A stretch of 64,000 bases of DNA from Pseudomonas sp. MWU16-30317 (GCF_020515695.1 NZ_JAIWJA010000011.1:124001-188000), one strand, 5' to 3'; counted from the stretch's first letter, positions 8,648 through 18,476 are shown. Translations and numbers: made by a program. The notes: generated by a model not told the origin, from the sequence alone.

Positions 8648-9964
8648 TTACAGGAACGAAATCGGGTACTGGATGATCACCCGATTCTCGTCGAAGCTGT
8701 TGGTGTTGCCATAGTTGCGGCGCAAGGTGGAGTTCCTCCAGCGCAGGGACAGGTTCTTGAAGGTACCGCTTTGCAGCACGTAGGCGACCTCGGTTTCGCG
8801 ACCGCGATCTTCACCATCGGTGACGCCGTTGGAATGCACGTTGGAGCCTTCGATAAAGCGGTTCATCAAGGTCAGGCCCGGTACGCCGAGGCCGGCGAAG
8901 TTGTAATCATGGCGGACCTGCCAGGACTTCTCGTCCTTGAGCTCGTAACTCCAGCCGTAGCTGTCGTTCGCCAGGGTGCCGCCGCTGGTGCCCGCAATGC
9001 GCTGCCAGGCGGCTTCGCCCATGACTTTCTGCAAGCCGACGTAGAAGGTGTTGAAGCCGACCTTGAGCGAGAACAGCCCGGACATGGTGCGGTTGTCCTG
9101 ATCGCCTGCCAGTGCCGAGCCATCGGTATCACCGATGAAGTAACCGAGGTTGGCGCCTGCGGTAATGTTGTCGGTGATCGGTTGCGAGTGCAGGATCTGG
9201 AAGTATTTCTGGTGGTAGATGTCTTCCAGCTGACCGTACCAGGCGCCCACCAGAGTACGTTTGTCGTTGAAGGTGTACTCGGCGCCGGCAAAGTTGTAGT
9301 GGTCGCTGCTGATGCTCGGTTTGCCGTGGATCGTGGTGCCGGCGGTGTTGAGCGACAGGCGCTCCATGCTGGCGTCGTTACGCTGGCTGTTGCCGCTGAA
9401 CTGGCCGGCGTACAGGGTCACGTCCTTGATCTCCTTGGAGGTGATCTGGCCGCCTTTCAAGGTTTGTGGCAGCGAGCGGCCATCGTCGGCACGGACGATC
9501 GGCAGCACTGGCATCCATTCGCCGATTTTCAGTTCGGTCTTGGAGATCTTCGCCTTGCCAGCGATCGCCAGGCGGCCGAATGAGTCGGCCGGGGTGTTGT
9601 TGTCATGCACCGGCAGCAGTTGCGAGCCATAGGTGCCTCTACCGCCATCAAGTTTGTATGACATCAACCCCAATACGTCGACACCGAAGCCAACGAAGCC
9701 GTTAGTGAAGCCGGACTTGGCGTCGAGAATGAAACTTTGTGTCCATTCGTCTGCCGCGCCGCGTTTGGTCGCGCCCGGCACGACGAGCGATTTGCCGTTG
9801 TCGACGAAGTTGCGGTTGAAGTAGAAGTTGCGCAGGTTGAGGTTGACCTTGGCGTCTTCGACGAAGCCATGGGCGTCGTCAGCGAAGCTCGGTGCGCCGG
9901 CGCCCAGGGTCGCCAGCGTCAGGAGGCTGAGGGTAACGCGGTGTTTGCCTGTGTGTTTGCTCAT
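8648..9964 (-). CDS. OprD-family outer-membrane porin (BenF/PcaP-like)
   Basis: This is a substrate-specific outer-membrane channel of the OprD family, 438 residues, with a signal peptide (MSKHTGKHRV, then a hydrophobic run to about residue 28, SFA-DDAHGF) and the OprD-type start of the mature protein (FVEDAKVNLNLRNFYFNRNF). The C-terminus ends in aromatic-leucine (PISFL), as expected for a beta-barrel. It starts at ATG 9964; an upstream frame from 10075 has no signal-like start. In P. putida a BenF-like porin occupies the same place between pca and ttg genes. A PcaR-like box at 10264-10278 supports a role in uptake of protocatechuate or 4-hydroxybenzoate; the substrate is inferred. Confidence 0.9.
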   Translation of the reverse strand: MSKHTGKHRVTLSLLTLATLGAGAPSFADDAHGFVEDAKVNLNLRNFYFNRNFVDNGKSLVVPGATKRGAADEWTQSFILDAKSGFTNGFVGFGVDVLGLMSYKLDGGRGTYGSQLLPVHDNNTPADSFGRLAIAGKAKISKTELKIGEWMPVLPIVRADDGRSLPQTLKGGQITSKEIKDVTLYAGQFSGNSQRNDASMERLSLNTAGTTIHGKPSISSDHYNFAGAEYTFNDKRTLVGAWYGQLEDIYHQKYFQILHSQPITDNITAGANLGYFIGDTDGSALAGDQDNRTMSGLFSLKVGFNTFYVGLQKVMGEAAWQRIAGTSGGTLANDSYGWSYELKDEKSWQVRHDYNFAGLGVPGLTLMNRFIEGSNVHSNGVTDGEDRGRETEVAYVLQSGTFKNLSLRWRNSTLRRNYGNTNSFDENRVIIQYPISFL

Positions 9965-10456
9965 TTTTATTGTGTGCTCTTTTGGTGATCTGAATGCAGG
10001 TGCAAGCCGCAACGTCGATGTCGCAATCGTGATGTTCAGTCGTTCGGATGCCGTCAGCGCAAAACGCTGGCGCATCTTGAAGAGATCAATCGGGTAGGGG
10101 AGTGCGCATGGACATGGGGCTCAACCTTTTGTTATTTATTGTTGGTTATCGTGTGGTCTGACGCTTTCTTTAGCCTCTGCTCCGCGAAGGTACAGGAGGA
10201 TGTTTCGGTAAGCGGATGGTGCAATCTCGACCCGGAGTGGGTCAATTCGCCGCACGGGAATCTGGGCGATAAGCGAACACTAACTGTTTGGTTAATTTTG
10301 TGTCAAGTTGTCGGACAGGTACGGTTGTGGAATTTGTAGCAGGGGAATCTGACGGCGTCCAGTCTTTACTCTAATTTGGGTCGGCCGCCCTCAGCGATAT
10401 CGTTTCAGCCCAGTTACAGTGGGTATCAAATAGAAGTTGATCGTCGTACAAGCAAA
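9965..10456. promoter_or_regulatory. porin upstream region with PcaR-like box
   Basis: About 490 bp without a convincing gene. On the minus strand GTTCGCTTATCGCCC (10278 down to 10264) matches the PcaR consensus at 12 of 15 positions. It lies just downstream of TTGACA with a 17-bp spacer to TTAGTG, a weak -10 and therefore a candidate activator-dependent promoter for the porin. The small plus-strand frame at 10139-10339 looks spurious. Confidence 0.5.
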
Positions 10457-10484
10457 AAAAAGCCCACCAGAAGGTGGGCTTTTT
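10457..10484 (-). terminator. terminator of ttgABC operon
   Basis: A perfect 12-bp stem (10457-10468 with 10473-10484), loop AGAA, is followed on the minus strand by a run of T. It lies 16 bp past the ttgC stop. The T-run on the other strand may let it also act rightward. Confidence 0.85.
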
Positions 10485-10500
10485 CAGTCCGCAAAGGCCG

Positions 10501-11958
10501 TTATCGGGTCTTTGTGGGCTGCGCATCGGCCGCCTGAATCGGTTGCCCGGTCTGTTCGACCCAGCCACCGCCCAGTGCCTTGTACAGGGTGATCTCGGCG
10601 CTCAGTTGCGACAGGCGATCGGTAATCAGTGTCTGTTGGGCACTGAACAGCGAGCGCTGGGCATCGAGGAAGGTCAAGTTGCTGTCCACACCGATACGAT
10701 AACGACGCTCGGCCAGGCGGTAGTAATCCTGGTTGGCCTGGACGAAGTCACGCTGAGCTTGCAACTGATCGTTGTAAGTCTTGCGTGCGGTCAAGCCGTC
10801 CGAGACTTCCTGGAAGGCGGTCTGGATGGCTTTCTCGTAGTTGGCGACGTTGATGTCTTTTTGCAGCTTGGCGTAATCCAGATTCGCCTCGAGCTGGCCG
10901 AAGTAGAAGATCGGCACGTTGATGGTCGGGGTGAACGACCAGCTGCCTTGCCCGCCCTTGAACAGGTTGCCCAGTTCGGCGCTGGACGAGCCGGCGCCTG
11001 CGGTCAGAGTGATGCTCGGGAAGAACGCTGCACGTGCCGCGCCAATGTTGGCGTTGGACGCCTTCAGGGTGTATTCGGCCTGGAGAATGTCCGGGCGACG
11101 GGTCAGCAGGTCCGACGGCAGGCCTGCTGGCACTTCGGTGAGCATATCCCCGTCCAGAGGCTGGTTGGGTGCCAGGTTGGCCGGCAGGCCGGTGCCCAGC
11201 AGCAACACCAACGAGTTTTCGTCCTGAGCGACCTGGCGCTGGTAGCGCGCCAAGGCTGCGCGGGCGCTTTCGACCGAGGTCCGCGCCTGAGCAAGATCCA
11301 GTGCGGAGGAGACGCCGACTTCGCTGCTGCGCGAGGTCAGGCGCAAGCTTTCTTCGTAGGTCTTGAGGGTGTCCTGAGTCAGCTTCAGCAGTTCGCGGTC
11401 AGCTTCCCAGGTCATGTACGCCGTCGCCACGCTGGCGACCAGGCTGATCTGGGTAGAGCGCCGCGCTTCTTCGGTGGAGAAGTAGCTCTGCAACGCTTGC
11501 TCGGTGAGGCTGCGAACCCGGCCGAACAAGTCCAGCTCGTAGGAGGAGATCCCCACCTGGGCCGAGTAGCTGCCGCTGGTGGTGGTCTGTTGCGAGATGC
11601 TCAGGTCGGCGGGCGTACGCTGACGCGTCCCCGTGACCGTGCCACCGATGGCCGGGAACAGATCAGCACGCTGAATGCGGTACTGGGCCTGGAAGGCTTC
11701 GACGTTCAGGGCCGCGACCTTGAGATCGCGGTTGTTGGTCAATGCCACCTGGATCAGCTGCTGCAGCGCCGGGTCGCGGAAAAACTGCCGCCAGCCCTGT
11801 TCGGCGGCGGCGACGTTGGCCGCCTGGGCTGGCGCGTACGCCGGCCCTTGCGGGTACTGATTGACGACCGGCGACTGCGGCGTCTTGTAATCGGGGATCA
11901 ACGAGCATCCGCTGAGGATGACGGCGGTCACCGCGATGGAGATCAGTGACTTGCTCAT
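10501..11958 (-). CDS. ttgC: RND efflux outer-membrane lipoprotein TtgC
   Basis: TtgC is the TolC-like outer-membrane channel of the TtgABC pump. The 485-residue protein has a lipoprotein signal with lipobox LSGC (Cys18) and the two outer-membrane efflux repeats of the OprM/NodT family; RPDILQAEYTLKASNANIGA and ERRYRIGVDSNLTFLDAQR are characteristic. Its ATG overlaps the ttgB stop codon by four bases (ATGA), indicating translational coupling. It is last in the leftward ttgABC operon and is followed by a terminator. Confidence 0.95.
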   Translation of the reverse strand: MSKSLISIAVTAVILSGCSLIPDYKTPQSPVVNQYPQGPAYAPAQAANVAAAEQGWRQFFRDPALQQLIQVALTNNRDLKVAALNVEAFQAQYRIQRADLFPAIGGTVTGTRQRTPADLSISQQTTTSGSYSAQVGISSYELDLFGRVRSLTEQALQSYFSTEEARRSTQISLVASVATAYMTWEADRELLKLTQDTLKTYEESLRLTSRSSEVGVSSALDLAQARTSVESARAALARYQRQVAQDENSLVLLLGTGLPANLAPNQPLDGDMLTEVPAGLPSDLLTRRPDILQAEYTLKASNANIGAARAAFFPSITLTAGAGSSSAELGNLFKGGQGSWSFTPTINVPIFYFGQLEANLDYAKLQKDINVANYEKAIQTAFQEVSDGLTARKTYNDQLQAQRDFVQANQDYYRLAERRYRIGVDSNLTFLDAQRSLFSAQQTLITDRLSQLSAEITLYKALGGGWVEQTGQPIQAADAQPTKTR

Positions 11959-14900
11959 TGGCCAGCCTCATCGTGTGAAATTTGGTTCTTTGGCTGGTTG
12001 TCCTTGTCCTTGTCCTTGCCCTTGAAGAGCGACGACACGGCCACGAAGAACATTGGCACCCAGAAGATCGCCAAGGTGGTGGCTGTGAGCATACCGCCGA
12101 TCACACCGGTACCGATGGCGTGCTGGCTGCCTGAGCCGGCGCCGCTGGAGATGGCCAGCGGCACAACACCCAGGATGAACGCCATGGACGTCATCACGAT
12201 AGGGCGAAGTCGCATGCGGCAGGCCTCGACAGCAGACTCCACCAGGCCCTTGCCCTGTTCGTGCAGCTCTTTGGCGAACTCGACGATCAGGATGGCGTTT
12301 TTCGCCGCCAGCCCCACCGTCACCAGCAGGCCTACCTGGAAGAACACGTCGTTGGACAGGCCGCGCAAGTGCGTTGCGATCAGCGCACCAACCACGCCCA
12401 GCGGCACCACGAGAATGACCGCGATCGGGATCGACCAGCTTTCATACAGCGCTGCAAGGCAGAGGAAAACCATCAGGATGGAGATCGAATACAGGACTGG
12501 CGTCTGCGAACCGGAGAGTTTTTCCTCGTAGGACAGACCGGTGAACGAGTAACCGATGCCGGCCGGGAGTTTCTTGGCGATGGCTTCGACTTCATCCATG
12601 GCCTGGCCAGTACTGTAGCCCGCTGCCGGCGTACCGAGGATCTCGACCGCCGCTACACCGTTGTAACGCTCCAGTTTCGGCGAGCCGTAGACCCACTTGC
12701 CGGTCGCGAATGCCGAAAACGGCACCATGGTCCCGGAGGAGTTGCGTACATACCACTTGTCCAGGTCTTCCGGGCTCATGCGCGCGCTTGGAATGCCTTG
12801 CACGTAAACCTTCTTGACCCGACCGCGATCGATGAAGTCGTTCACATACGAGCTACCCAGCGCGGTAGAGATGGTGGTGTTGATGTCAGCAATGGAGAGG
12901 CCCAAGGCGCGGGTTTTCTCATCATCGAGTTCAAGCTGGTATTGCGGTTCGTCGGCCAGGCCGTTCGGACGGGTCGCGGCCAGGATCTTGCTCTGGGCCG
13001 CCATGCCGAGGAACTGGTTACGCGCTTCCATGAGCTTTTCATGGCCCACGCCACCCTGATCCTGCAGGTAGAAGTCGAAACCGGTCGCGTTACCCAGTTC
13101 CAGTACCGATGGCGGCACCACCGCAAACATCATGGAGTCGCGGAAGGAGAAGAACTTCTGCTGGGCGCGTTTGGCAACTTCGAACACGCTCATGGTGGAG
13201 TCGCGGTCTTCCCACGGCTTGAGCAGTACGAACGCCAGGCCGGAGCTCTGACCGCGACCGGCGAAGTTGAAGCCGTTGACGCTGAAGACCGAGCCTACCG
13301 CCTTGCCTTCACCGTTCTTCTCGTCCAGCAGATACTCGCGCATCTTGTCCAGCTGTTGCTGCGTGCGCTCGGCCGAGGAGCCGGCAGGCGTCTGCACCTG
13401 GGCAAAGATCACGCCCTGGTCTTCATCGGGCAGGAAGGCTGCCGGGATGATGGTGAACAGGTAGACCATCGCCGCGATAATGCCCCCATACACCAGGAAG
13501 GCCGGGATGCGATGGGTGACGATCTTCTTCACGCCGCCTTCGTAGTGGTCTACGCCGCGGTCGAACATGCGGTTGAACCAGCCGAAGAACCCACGCTTGG
13601 GTTGGCCGTGCTTGTCTGCATCGATCGGCTTGAGCATGGTGGCGCACAGCGCCGGGGTGAAGATCAGGGCAACCAGTACCGACAGTGCCATCGCCGAAAC
13701 GATGGTGATCGAGAACTGCTTGTAGATCACGCCGGTGGAACCGCCGAAGAACGCCATCGGCAACAGTACCGCCGAGAGCACCATGGCGATACCGACCAGG
13801 GCGCCCTGGATCTGCCCCATGGACTTCTTGGTGGCCTCCTTGGGCGTCATATGCTCTTCAGCCATTACCCGTTCGACGTTTTCCACCACAACGATGGCGT
13901 CGTCCACCAATAGACCGATGGCCAGGATCATACCGAACATGGTCAGGGTGTTGATGGTGAAGCCGGCCGCCGCGAGGATGCCGAACGTACCCAGCAATAC
14001 CACCGGTACCGTCATGGTGGTGATGAGGGTGGCACGCAGGTTCTGCAGGAACAGGTACATCACCAGGAACACCAGGATGATCGCCTCGACCAGGGTTTCC
14101 ACTACACCGCTGATCGATTCCTTGACCACTGGCGTGGTGTCATACGGGTAGACCGCTTTCATGCCTGGCGGAAAGAACGGCTCCAGGGTGGCGATGGTCT
14201 TGCGGATCGCTGCGGCGGTGTCCAGGGCGTTGGCGCCCGGTGCCAGCTTGATGGCCATACCCGAGGCAGGCTTGCCGTTGAACTGTGCGTCGATGGCGTA
14301 GTTCTGGCCACCCAGGGCGACATCGGCGACATCCTTGACGCGCACTTGCGAGCCGTCAGGATTGACCTTGAGCAGGATGTTCTTGAACTGATCGGCAGTC
14401 TGCAGGCGCGTCTTGCCGATGATGGTCGCGTTCAGCTGCTGGCCTTTCACCGCAGGCAGGCCGCCGATCTGGCCGGAGGACACCTGCACGTTCTGGGAGG
14501 AAATCGCAGTGGAGACATCACCTGGATTGAGCTGATAGTTGTTCAGCTTGGCCGGGTCGAGCCAGATGCGCATGGCGTACTGCGAACCGAACACCTGGAA
14601 GTCACCCACGCCGTTGGTACGCGAGATCGGATCCTGAATGTTGGAAACGATGTAGTTGGACAGGTCGTCCTTGGTCAGGCTGCCGTCGGTCGACACCAGG
14701 CCGATCACCAGCAGGAAGTTTTTCACTGCCTTGGTGACCCGGATGCCCTGCTGCTGTACTTCCTGCGGCAGCAGCGGGGTGGCCAGGTTGAGCTTGTTCT
14801 GCACCTGGACCTGGGCGATGTCGGGGTTGGTACCCTGGTTGAAGGTGGCGGTGATGGTCATGCTGCCATCGCTGTCACTTTCCGACGATACGTAACGCAG

Positions 14901-15122
14901 GTTGTCGATACCGTTGAGCTGCTGCTCGATGACCTGAACCACGGTGTCCTGCACGGTTTGCGCCGAGGCGCCCGGGTAGGTGACCTGGATCGCGATGGCG
15001 GGCGGTGCGATCGACGGGTACTGGTTGATCGGCAGGTTGAAGATCGAGATCGCTCCGACCAGCATGATCACCAGGGCGATTACCCAGGCGAAGATGGGGC
15101 GGTCGATAAAAAATTTCGACAT
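11955..15122 (-). CDS. ttgB: RND multidrug efflux permease TtgB
   Basis: TtgB is the inner-membrane proton-driven transporter of the pump, which exports antibiotics, flavonoids and organic solvents in P. putida. At 1055 residues it is a full-length HAE1-type RND protein starting MSKFFIDRPIFAWVIALVIM. The proton-relay Asp407-Asp408 pair is present in GLLVDDAIVVVENVERVMAE. Twelve membrane segments and two large periplasmic loops are expected. It starts 3 bp after the ttgA stop and overlaps ttgC by four bases. Confidence 0.97.
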   Translation of the reverse strand: MSKFFIDRPIFAWVIALVIMLVGAISIFNLPINQYPSIAPPAIAIQVTYPGASAQTVQDTVVQVIEQQLNGIDNLRYVSSESDSDGSMTITATFNQGTNPDIAQVQVQNKLNLATPLLPQEVQQQGIRVTKAVKNFLLVIGLVSTDGSLTKDDLSNYIVSNIQDPISRTNGVGDFQVFGSQYAMRIWLDPAKLNNYQLNPGDVSTAISSQNVQVSSGQIGGLPAVKGQQLNATIIGKTRLQTADQFKNILLKVNPDGSQVRVKDVADVALGGQNYAIDAQFNGKPASGMAIKLAPGANALDTAAAIRKTIATLEPFFPPGMKAVYPYDTTPVVKESISGVVETLVEAIILVFLVMYLFLQNLRATLITTMTVPVVLLGTFGILAAAGFTINTLTMFGMILAIGLLVDDAIVVVENVERVMAEEHMTPKEATKKSMGQIQGALVGIAMVLSAVLLPMAFFGGSTGVIYKQFSITIVSAMALSVLVALIFTPALCATMLKPIDADKHGQPKRGFFGWFNRMFDRGVDHYEGGVKKIVTHRIPAFLVYGGIIAAMVYLFTIIPAAFLPDEDQGVIFAQVQTPAGSSAERTQQQLDKMREYLLDEKNGEGKAVGSVFSVNGFNFAGRGQSSGLAFVLLKPWEDRDSTMSVFEVAKRAQQKFFSFRDSMMFAVVPPSVLELGNATGFDFYLQDQGGVGHEKLMEARNQFLGMAAQSKILAATRPNGLADEPQYQLELDDEKTRALGLSIADINTTISTALGSSYVNDFIDRGRVKKVYVQGIPSARMSPEDLDKWYVRNSSGTMVPFSAFATGKWVYGSPKLERYNGVAAVEILGTPAAGYSTGQAMDEVEAIAKKLPAGIGYSFTGLSYEEKLSGSQTPVLYSISILMVFLCLAALYESWSIPIAVILVVPLGVVGALIATHLRGLSNDVFFQVGLLVTVGLAAKNAILIVEFAKELHEQGKGLVESAVEACRMRLRPIVMTSMAFILGVVPLAISSGAGSGSQHAIGTGVIGGMLTATTLAIFWVPMFFVAVSSLFKGKDKDKDNQPKNQISHDEAGQ

Positions 15123-15125
15123 GGT

Positions 15126-16277
15126 TTACTTCCCTTGGCCGCCGACGGCATTAGCGTCTACGGGGGTGGCTGGCTTGGCGTTGCCGGCTTCGGTAGCCTT
15201 CACTTCAACGCCAGGCTTGACGTACTGCAGGCCTTCGGTAATGACGCGGTCGCCCGCGTTGAGGCCCTTATCGACCAGCCAGAAGGTCCCGGCAGTCTGG
15301 GTGGCTACCAGCTCGCGCGACTCGACCTTGTTGTCCTTGTTCACCACCATCGCGGTAGGAACGCCGCGGATGTCGTGGGTGACGCCTTGCTGTGGTACCA
15401 GCAGGGCCTGGGCGGCTACGCCGGTCTGCAGGCGCGCATGGACGAACATCCCCGGCAGCAACTGGTGGTCGGGGTTGGGGAACTTGGCGCGCAGGGTCAC
15501 GGAACCGGTGGTCTGGTCGACCGAGACTTCGGAGAACTCCAGGGTGCCGTCCTGGCCGTACTCGCTGCCATCTTCGAGGGTCAGCTTGATCTTCGCCCCG
15601 TTTGCCCCGGCTTTCTGCAGCTGGCCGCTGGCCAGTGCACGGCGCAGCTTGAGCATGGCGGTGCTGGATTGAGTCACGTCAACGTAGATCGGATCCAGCT
15701 GTTGTATGGTCGCCAATGCGGTGGTCTGGCCGTTGGTCACCAGCGCGCCTTCGGTCACGGCGGAGCGGCTGATGCGCCCGGAAATAGGCGCCAGCACCTT
15801 GGTATAGCGCACATTGATCTGTGCGGTCCGCAGGGTGGCTTCGGCTTGCAGGGAGGTGCTGCGTGCGTTGTCGTATTCCTGACGGCTCACAGCCTGTTCA
15901 TCGATCAACTGCTTGTAGCGATCGGTCAGGGACTTGGCGGCCTGCAGGCTGGCTTGCGCGCTTGCCAGGGTGGCCTCGTAGGTGGCCGGATCGATCTGAT
16001 AGAGCTGCTGACCTTCCTTGACGTCGGTGCCCTCGGTGTACAGGCGTTTGAGGATGATGCCGTCGACCTGCGGGCGGACCTCGGCGACGCGGAAGGCCGT
16101 GGTGCGGCCTGGCAGATCGCTGGTCAGGGTGTAGGACTGGGGTTGCACGGTAACCACGCCGACCTGAGGAGCAGGAGCGGGGCCGGGGGCCGCCGCTTCT
16201 TCCTTCTTACAGCCACTGAGCACGGAGGCCAGGGCGATGGCGGATACCAAGGCGGTAACAGCTGGCTTGAATTGCAT
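15126..16277 (-). CDS. ttgA: RND periplasmic adaptor lipoprotein TtgA
   Basis: TtgA is the membrane-fusion protein linking TtgB with TtgC. The 383-residue protein begins with a lipoprotein signal (lipobox LSGC, Cys23), then the barrel-sandwich and alpha-hairpin regions (RPQVDGIILKRLYTEGTDVK and the coiled hairpin from about residue 95), ending in a low-complexity tail. It is first in the ttgABC operon and divergent from ttgR across a 260-bp region with a TtgR operator. Confidence 0.97.
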   Translation of the reverse strand: MQFKPAVTALVSAIALASVLSGCKKEEAAAPGPAPAPQVGVVTVQPQSYTLTSDLPGRTTAFRVAEVRPQVDGIILKRLYTEGTDVKEGQQLYQIDPATYEATLASAQASLQAAKSLTDRYKQLIDEQAVSRQEYDNARSTSLQAEATLRTAQINVRYTKVLAPISGRISRSAVTEGALVTNGQTTALATIQQLDPIYVDVTQSSTAMLKLRRALASGQLQKAGANGAKIKLTLEDGSEYGQDGTLEFSEVSVDQTTGSVTLRAKFPNPDHQLLPGMFVHARLQTGVAAQALLVPQQGVTHDIRGVPTAMVVNKDNKVESRELVATQTAGTFWLVDKGLNAGDRVITEGLQYVKPGVEVKATEAGNAKPATPVDANAVGGQGK

Positions 16278-16367
16278 GAAGATCCTCGGTCATGAGCACG
16301 CATGGGGGCTCATAGGATAGTGGAATTGAGTAAAAAAATGTTTCGACTAGATAAGTAGCTTACTAAC

Positions 16368-16398
16368 GAATATACTTACGTTCACGGCTGTTTGTAAA
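16368..16398. promoter_or_regulatory. TtgR operator between ttgA and ttgR
   Basis: Read on the minus strand, TTTACAAACAGCC followed by GTGAACGTAAGTATATTC closely resembles the TtgR operator known from P. putida DOT-T1E (TTTACAAACAACC... GTAAGTATATTC). It lies about 90 bp before ttgA and 140 bp before ttgR, so TtgR should repress both divergent transcripts from it. Recognition is from memory of the published site. Confidence 0.8.
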
Positions 16399-16537
16399 CA
16401 CCTTTATCGGATACATCCACCCGCCGAAACCGTTTGTTCAAAAAGCCCGGGAAGAAAGCGCAACAATGGCTCACCCGGTTCCGATCTCAGGGCGCTTCAA
16501 GGCCCGCCCGAGATATCCTGATCGAGGTTCTACTGCC

Positions 16538-17170
16538 ATGGTTCGTCGTACCAAAGAGGAAGCGCTGGAAACACGCCGGCAAATTCTCGAAGCGGCAGAA
16601 AAAGCGTTCTACGACCGTGGTGTCGCACGCACGACGTTGGCAGATATCGCTGCCATGGCGGGTGTCACGCGCGGTGCCATCTATTGGCACTTCAGCAACA
16701 AGGCGGATCTGGTGCAGGCGATGCTCGACAGCTTGCACGAGCCGCTGGACGAACTGGCACGTGCCAGTGAGGATGAGCAGGAGCTTGACCCGCTGGGATG
16801 CATGCGCAAGCTGCTGGTGCAATTGTTTCAACAAATCGCCATGGACCCGCAGACCCGACGTATCAACGAAATCTTGTTTCATAAGTGCGAATTCACCGAT
16901 GAAATGTGCGACTTGCGCCGTCAGCGCCGCGAAGTCAGCGCAGACTGTAATGTGCGCATTGATTTGTCATTGCGCAATGCGGTGAATCGCGGCCAATTGC
17001 CGCAGGAGCTGGATACGGCACGTGCTGCGATGAGCCTGCATGCCTTTATCGACGGTAATATTGCGCAGTGGTTGTTGCTGCCTGACAGCTTTGATTTGTA
17101 TGTCGAGGCTGAGCGCTTGGTAGATACGGCGCTCGACATGCTGCGATTGTGCCCGGCGTTACGCAAATGA
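16538..17170 (+). CDS. ttgR: TetR-family efflux repressor TtgR
   Basis: TtgR represses ttgABC and itself and is released by flavonoids, chloramphenicol and other aromatic effectors. The 210-residue length equals that of known TtgR. The N-terminal TetR DNA-binding domain is clear (MVRRTKEEALETRRQILEAA, then TTLADIAAMAGVTRGAIYWH), followed by a helical ligand domain. The ATG at 16538 is chosen because it reproduces the family start; an upstream ATG at 16466 would add 24 unrelated residues. It ends before a strong terminator facing pobA. Confidence 0.97.
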   Translation: MVRRTKEEALETRRQILEAAEKAFYDRGVARTTLADIAAMAGVTRGAIYWHFSNKADLVQAMLDSLHEPLDELARASEDEQELDPLGCMRKLLVQLFQQIAMDPQTRRINEILFHKCEFTDEMCDLRRQRREVSADCNVRIDLSLRNAVNRGQLPQELDTARAAMSLHAFIDGNIAQWLLLPDSFDLYVEAERLVDTALDMLRLCPALRK

Positions 17171-17222
17171 ATGTTTTTTTCCAGATGTAACAATTTGCGC
17201 CAACGCCTGCCTGTACCCACGC

Positions 17223-17260
17223 AAAACGCCGCCTGCTGAGTCCACAGCAGGCGGCGTTTT
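17223..17260. terminator. bidirectional terminator between ttgR and pobA
   Basis: A perfect 16-bp stem (17223-17238 with 17245-17260), 6-base loop, starts with AAAA and ends with TTTT. It separates convergent ttgR and pobA. Confidence 0.9.
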
Positions 17261-17279
17261 CGTGTGCCAGTCGCGAACG

Positions 17280-18476
17280 TCAGTCGTTCGAAGGGTCCAC
17301 CGCCTCGTAGGGCAGGCCCACGTAGTTCTCGGCAATGGTGGTACGGCCGGCGGCAGAGCTGACGAAATAATCCAGTTCGGTCTGCTGCATGCGCTGGGTA
17401 AAAGGATCGGCATCCGGGAAACGGTGCAGCATCGATGTCATCCACCAGGAAAACCGTTCGGCCTTCCACACGCGGCGCAGGCAGATGGCCGAGTAACGCT
17501 CCAGCAGGTCGGTACGGCCGTGCTCATAGACTTTGCGCAGGATGTCGAACAGGGTACTGACATCGCTGGCGGCGAGGTTCAAGCCCTTGGCGCCGGTGGG
17601 CGGGACGATATGCGCCGCATCTCCCACCAGAAACAGCTTGCCGTACTGCATGGGCTCGACGACGAAACTGCGCAGCGGCGCGATGCTCTTCTCGATCGAG
17701 GGTCCGGTCACCAAGCGTTCGGCCAGGTCTGCTGGCAGACGGGCCTTGAGCTCGTTCCAGAAGCGATCATCCGACCAGTCCTCGACTTTGTCCTCGGCGT
17801 CCACCTGCACGTAATAACGGGTGCGGGTGGGCGAGCGCATGCTGCACAGGGCAAAGCCCCGTTCGTGGGTGGCGTAGACCAACTCTTCGTTGACGGGGGG
17901 CGTATCGGCGAGGATCCCCAGCCAACCGAACGGGTAGACGCGCTCGAACGTCTGCAGCACTCCGGCGGGGATCGATTGCCGGGCGATGCCATGATAGCCG
18001 TCGCAACCGGCAATGTAGTCGCAGTCCAGGCGACAGGTTTCGCCGTCCTTTATAAAGGTGACATAGGGCTGTGCGCCTTTCATGTCGTGCAACTGCACGT
18101 CACTGGCCTCGTAGACGGTTTGCGCGCCGACCTCCTGGCGCGCGGCCATCAAGTCGCGGGTGACTTCGGTCTGGCCGTAGATCATCACTGCTTTGCCGCC
18201 GGTCAGCCCGGCCAGATCGATATGCACGCGACGGCCCTTCAAGGCCAGCTCGAACCCATGGTGAGGCAGGCCTTCGATGTCCATGCGCTGGCTGACGCCT
18301 GCTTTGCGCAGCAGGTCGACCATGCCCTGTTCGAGCACGCCGGCACGGATGCGACTGAGCACGTAATCGGGGCGTTGGCGTTCGATAATGATGTTGGCGA
18401 TCCCGGCGTTGTGCAGCAACTGGCCGAGCAAGAGTCCGGACGGACCGGCACCGATGATTGCGACTTGAGTCTTCAT
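17280..18476 (-). CDS. pobA: 4-hydroxybenzoate 3-monooxygenase PobA
   Basis: PobA is the FAD- and NADPH-dependent hydroxylase turning 4-hydroxybenzoate into protocatechuate, the substrate of the pca branch. The 398-residue protein has the FAD motif GAGPSG (9-14), CDGYHG (158-163) and GDAAHIVPPTGAKGLN. Active-site residues known from P. fluorescens PHBH fall at the same numbers: Tyr201, Ser212, Arg214, Pro293 and Tyr385. The start is ATG 18476; a longer frame reaches 18845 but its extra 123 residues are not PobA-like. Divergent from pobR, as usual. Having it beside ttgR and near pca is convenient clustering of one pathway. Confidence 0.98.
   Translation of the reverse strand: MKTQVAIIGAGPSGLLLGQLLHNAGIANIIIERQRPDYVLSRIRAGVLEQGMVDLLRKAGVSQRMDIEGLPHHGFELALKGRRVHIDLAGLTGGKAVMIYGQTEVTRDLMAARQEVGAQTVYEASDVQLHDMKGAQPYVTFIKDGETCRLDCDYIAGCDGYHGIARQSIPAGVLQTFERVYPFGWLGILADTPPVNEELVYATHERGFALCSMRSPTRTRYYVQVDAEDKVEDWSDDRFWNELKARLPADLAERLVTGPSIEKSIAPLRSFVVEPMQYGKLFLVGDAAHIVPPTGAKGLNLAASDVSTLFDILRKVYEHGRTDLLERYSAICLRRVWKAERFSWWMTSMLHRFPDADPFTQRMQQTELDYFVSSAAGRTTIAENYVGLPYEAVDPSND

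Noticed and set aside
10139..10339. 66-residue plus-strand frame
   Set aside because: No domain or ribosome-binding site; lies over the porin promoter region.
12261..13913. 550-residue plus-strand frame
   Set aside because: Antisense to ttgB; arises from high-GC codon bias on the complementary strand.
14346..16295. 649-residue plus-strand frame
   Set aside because: Antisense to ttgB and ttgA; composition typical of shadow frames.
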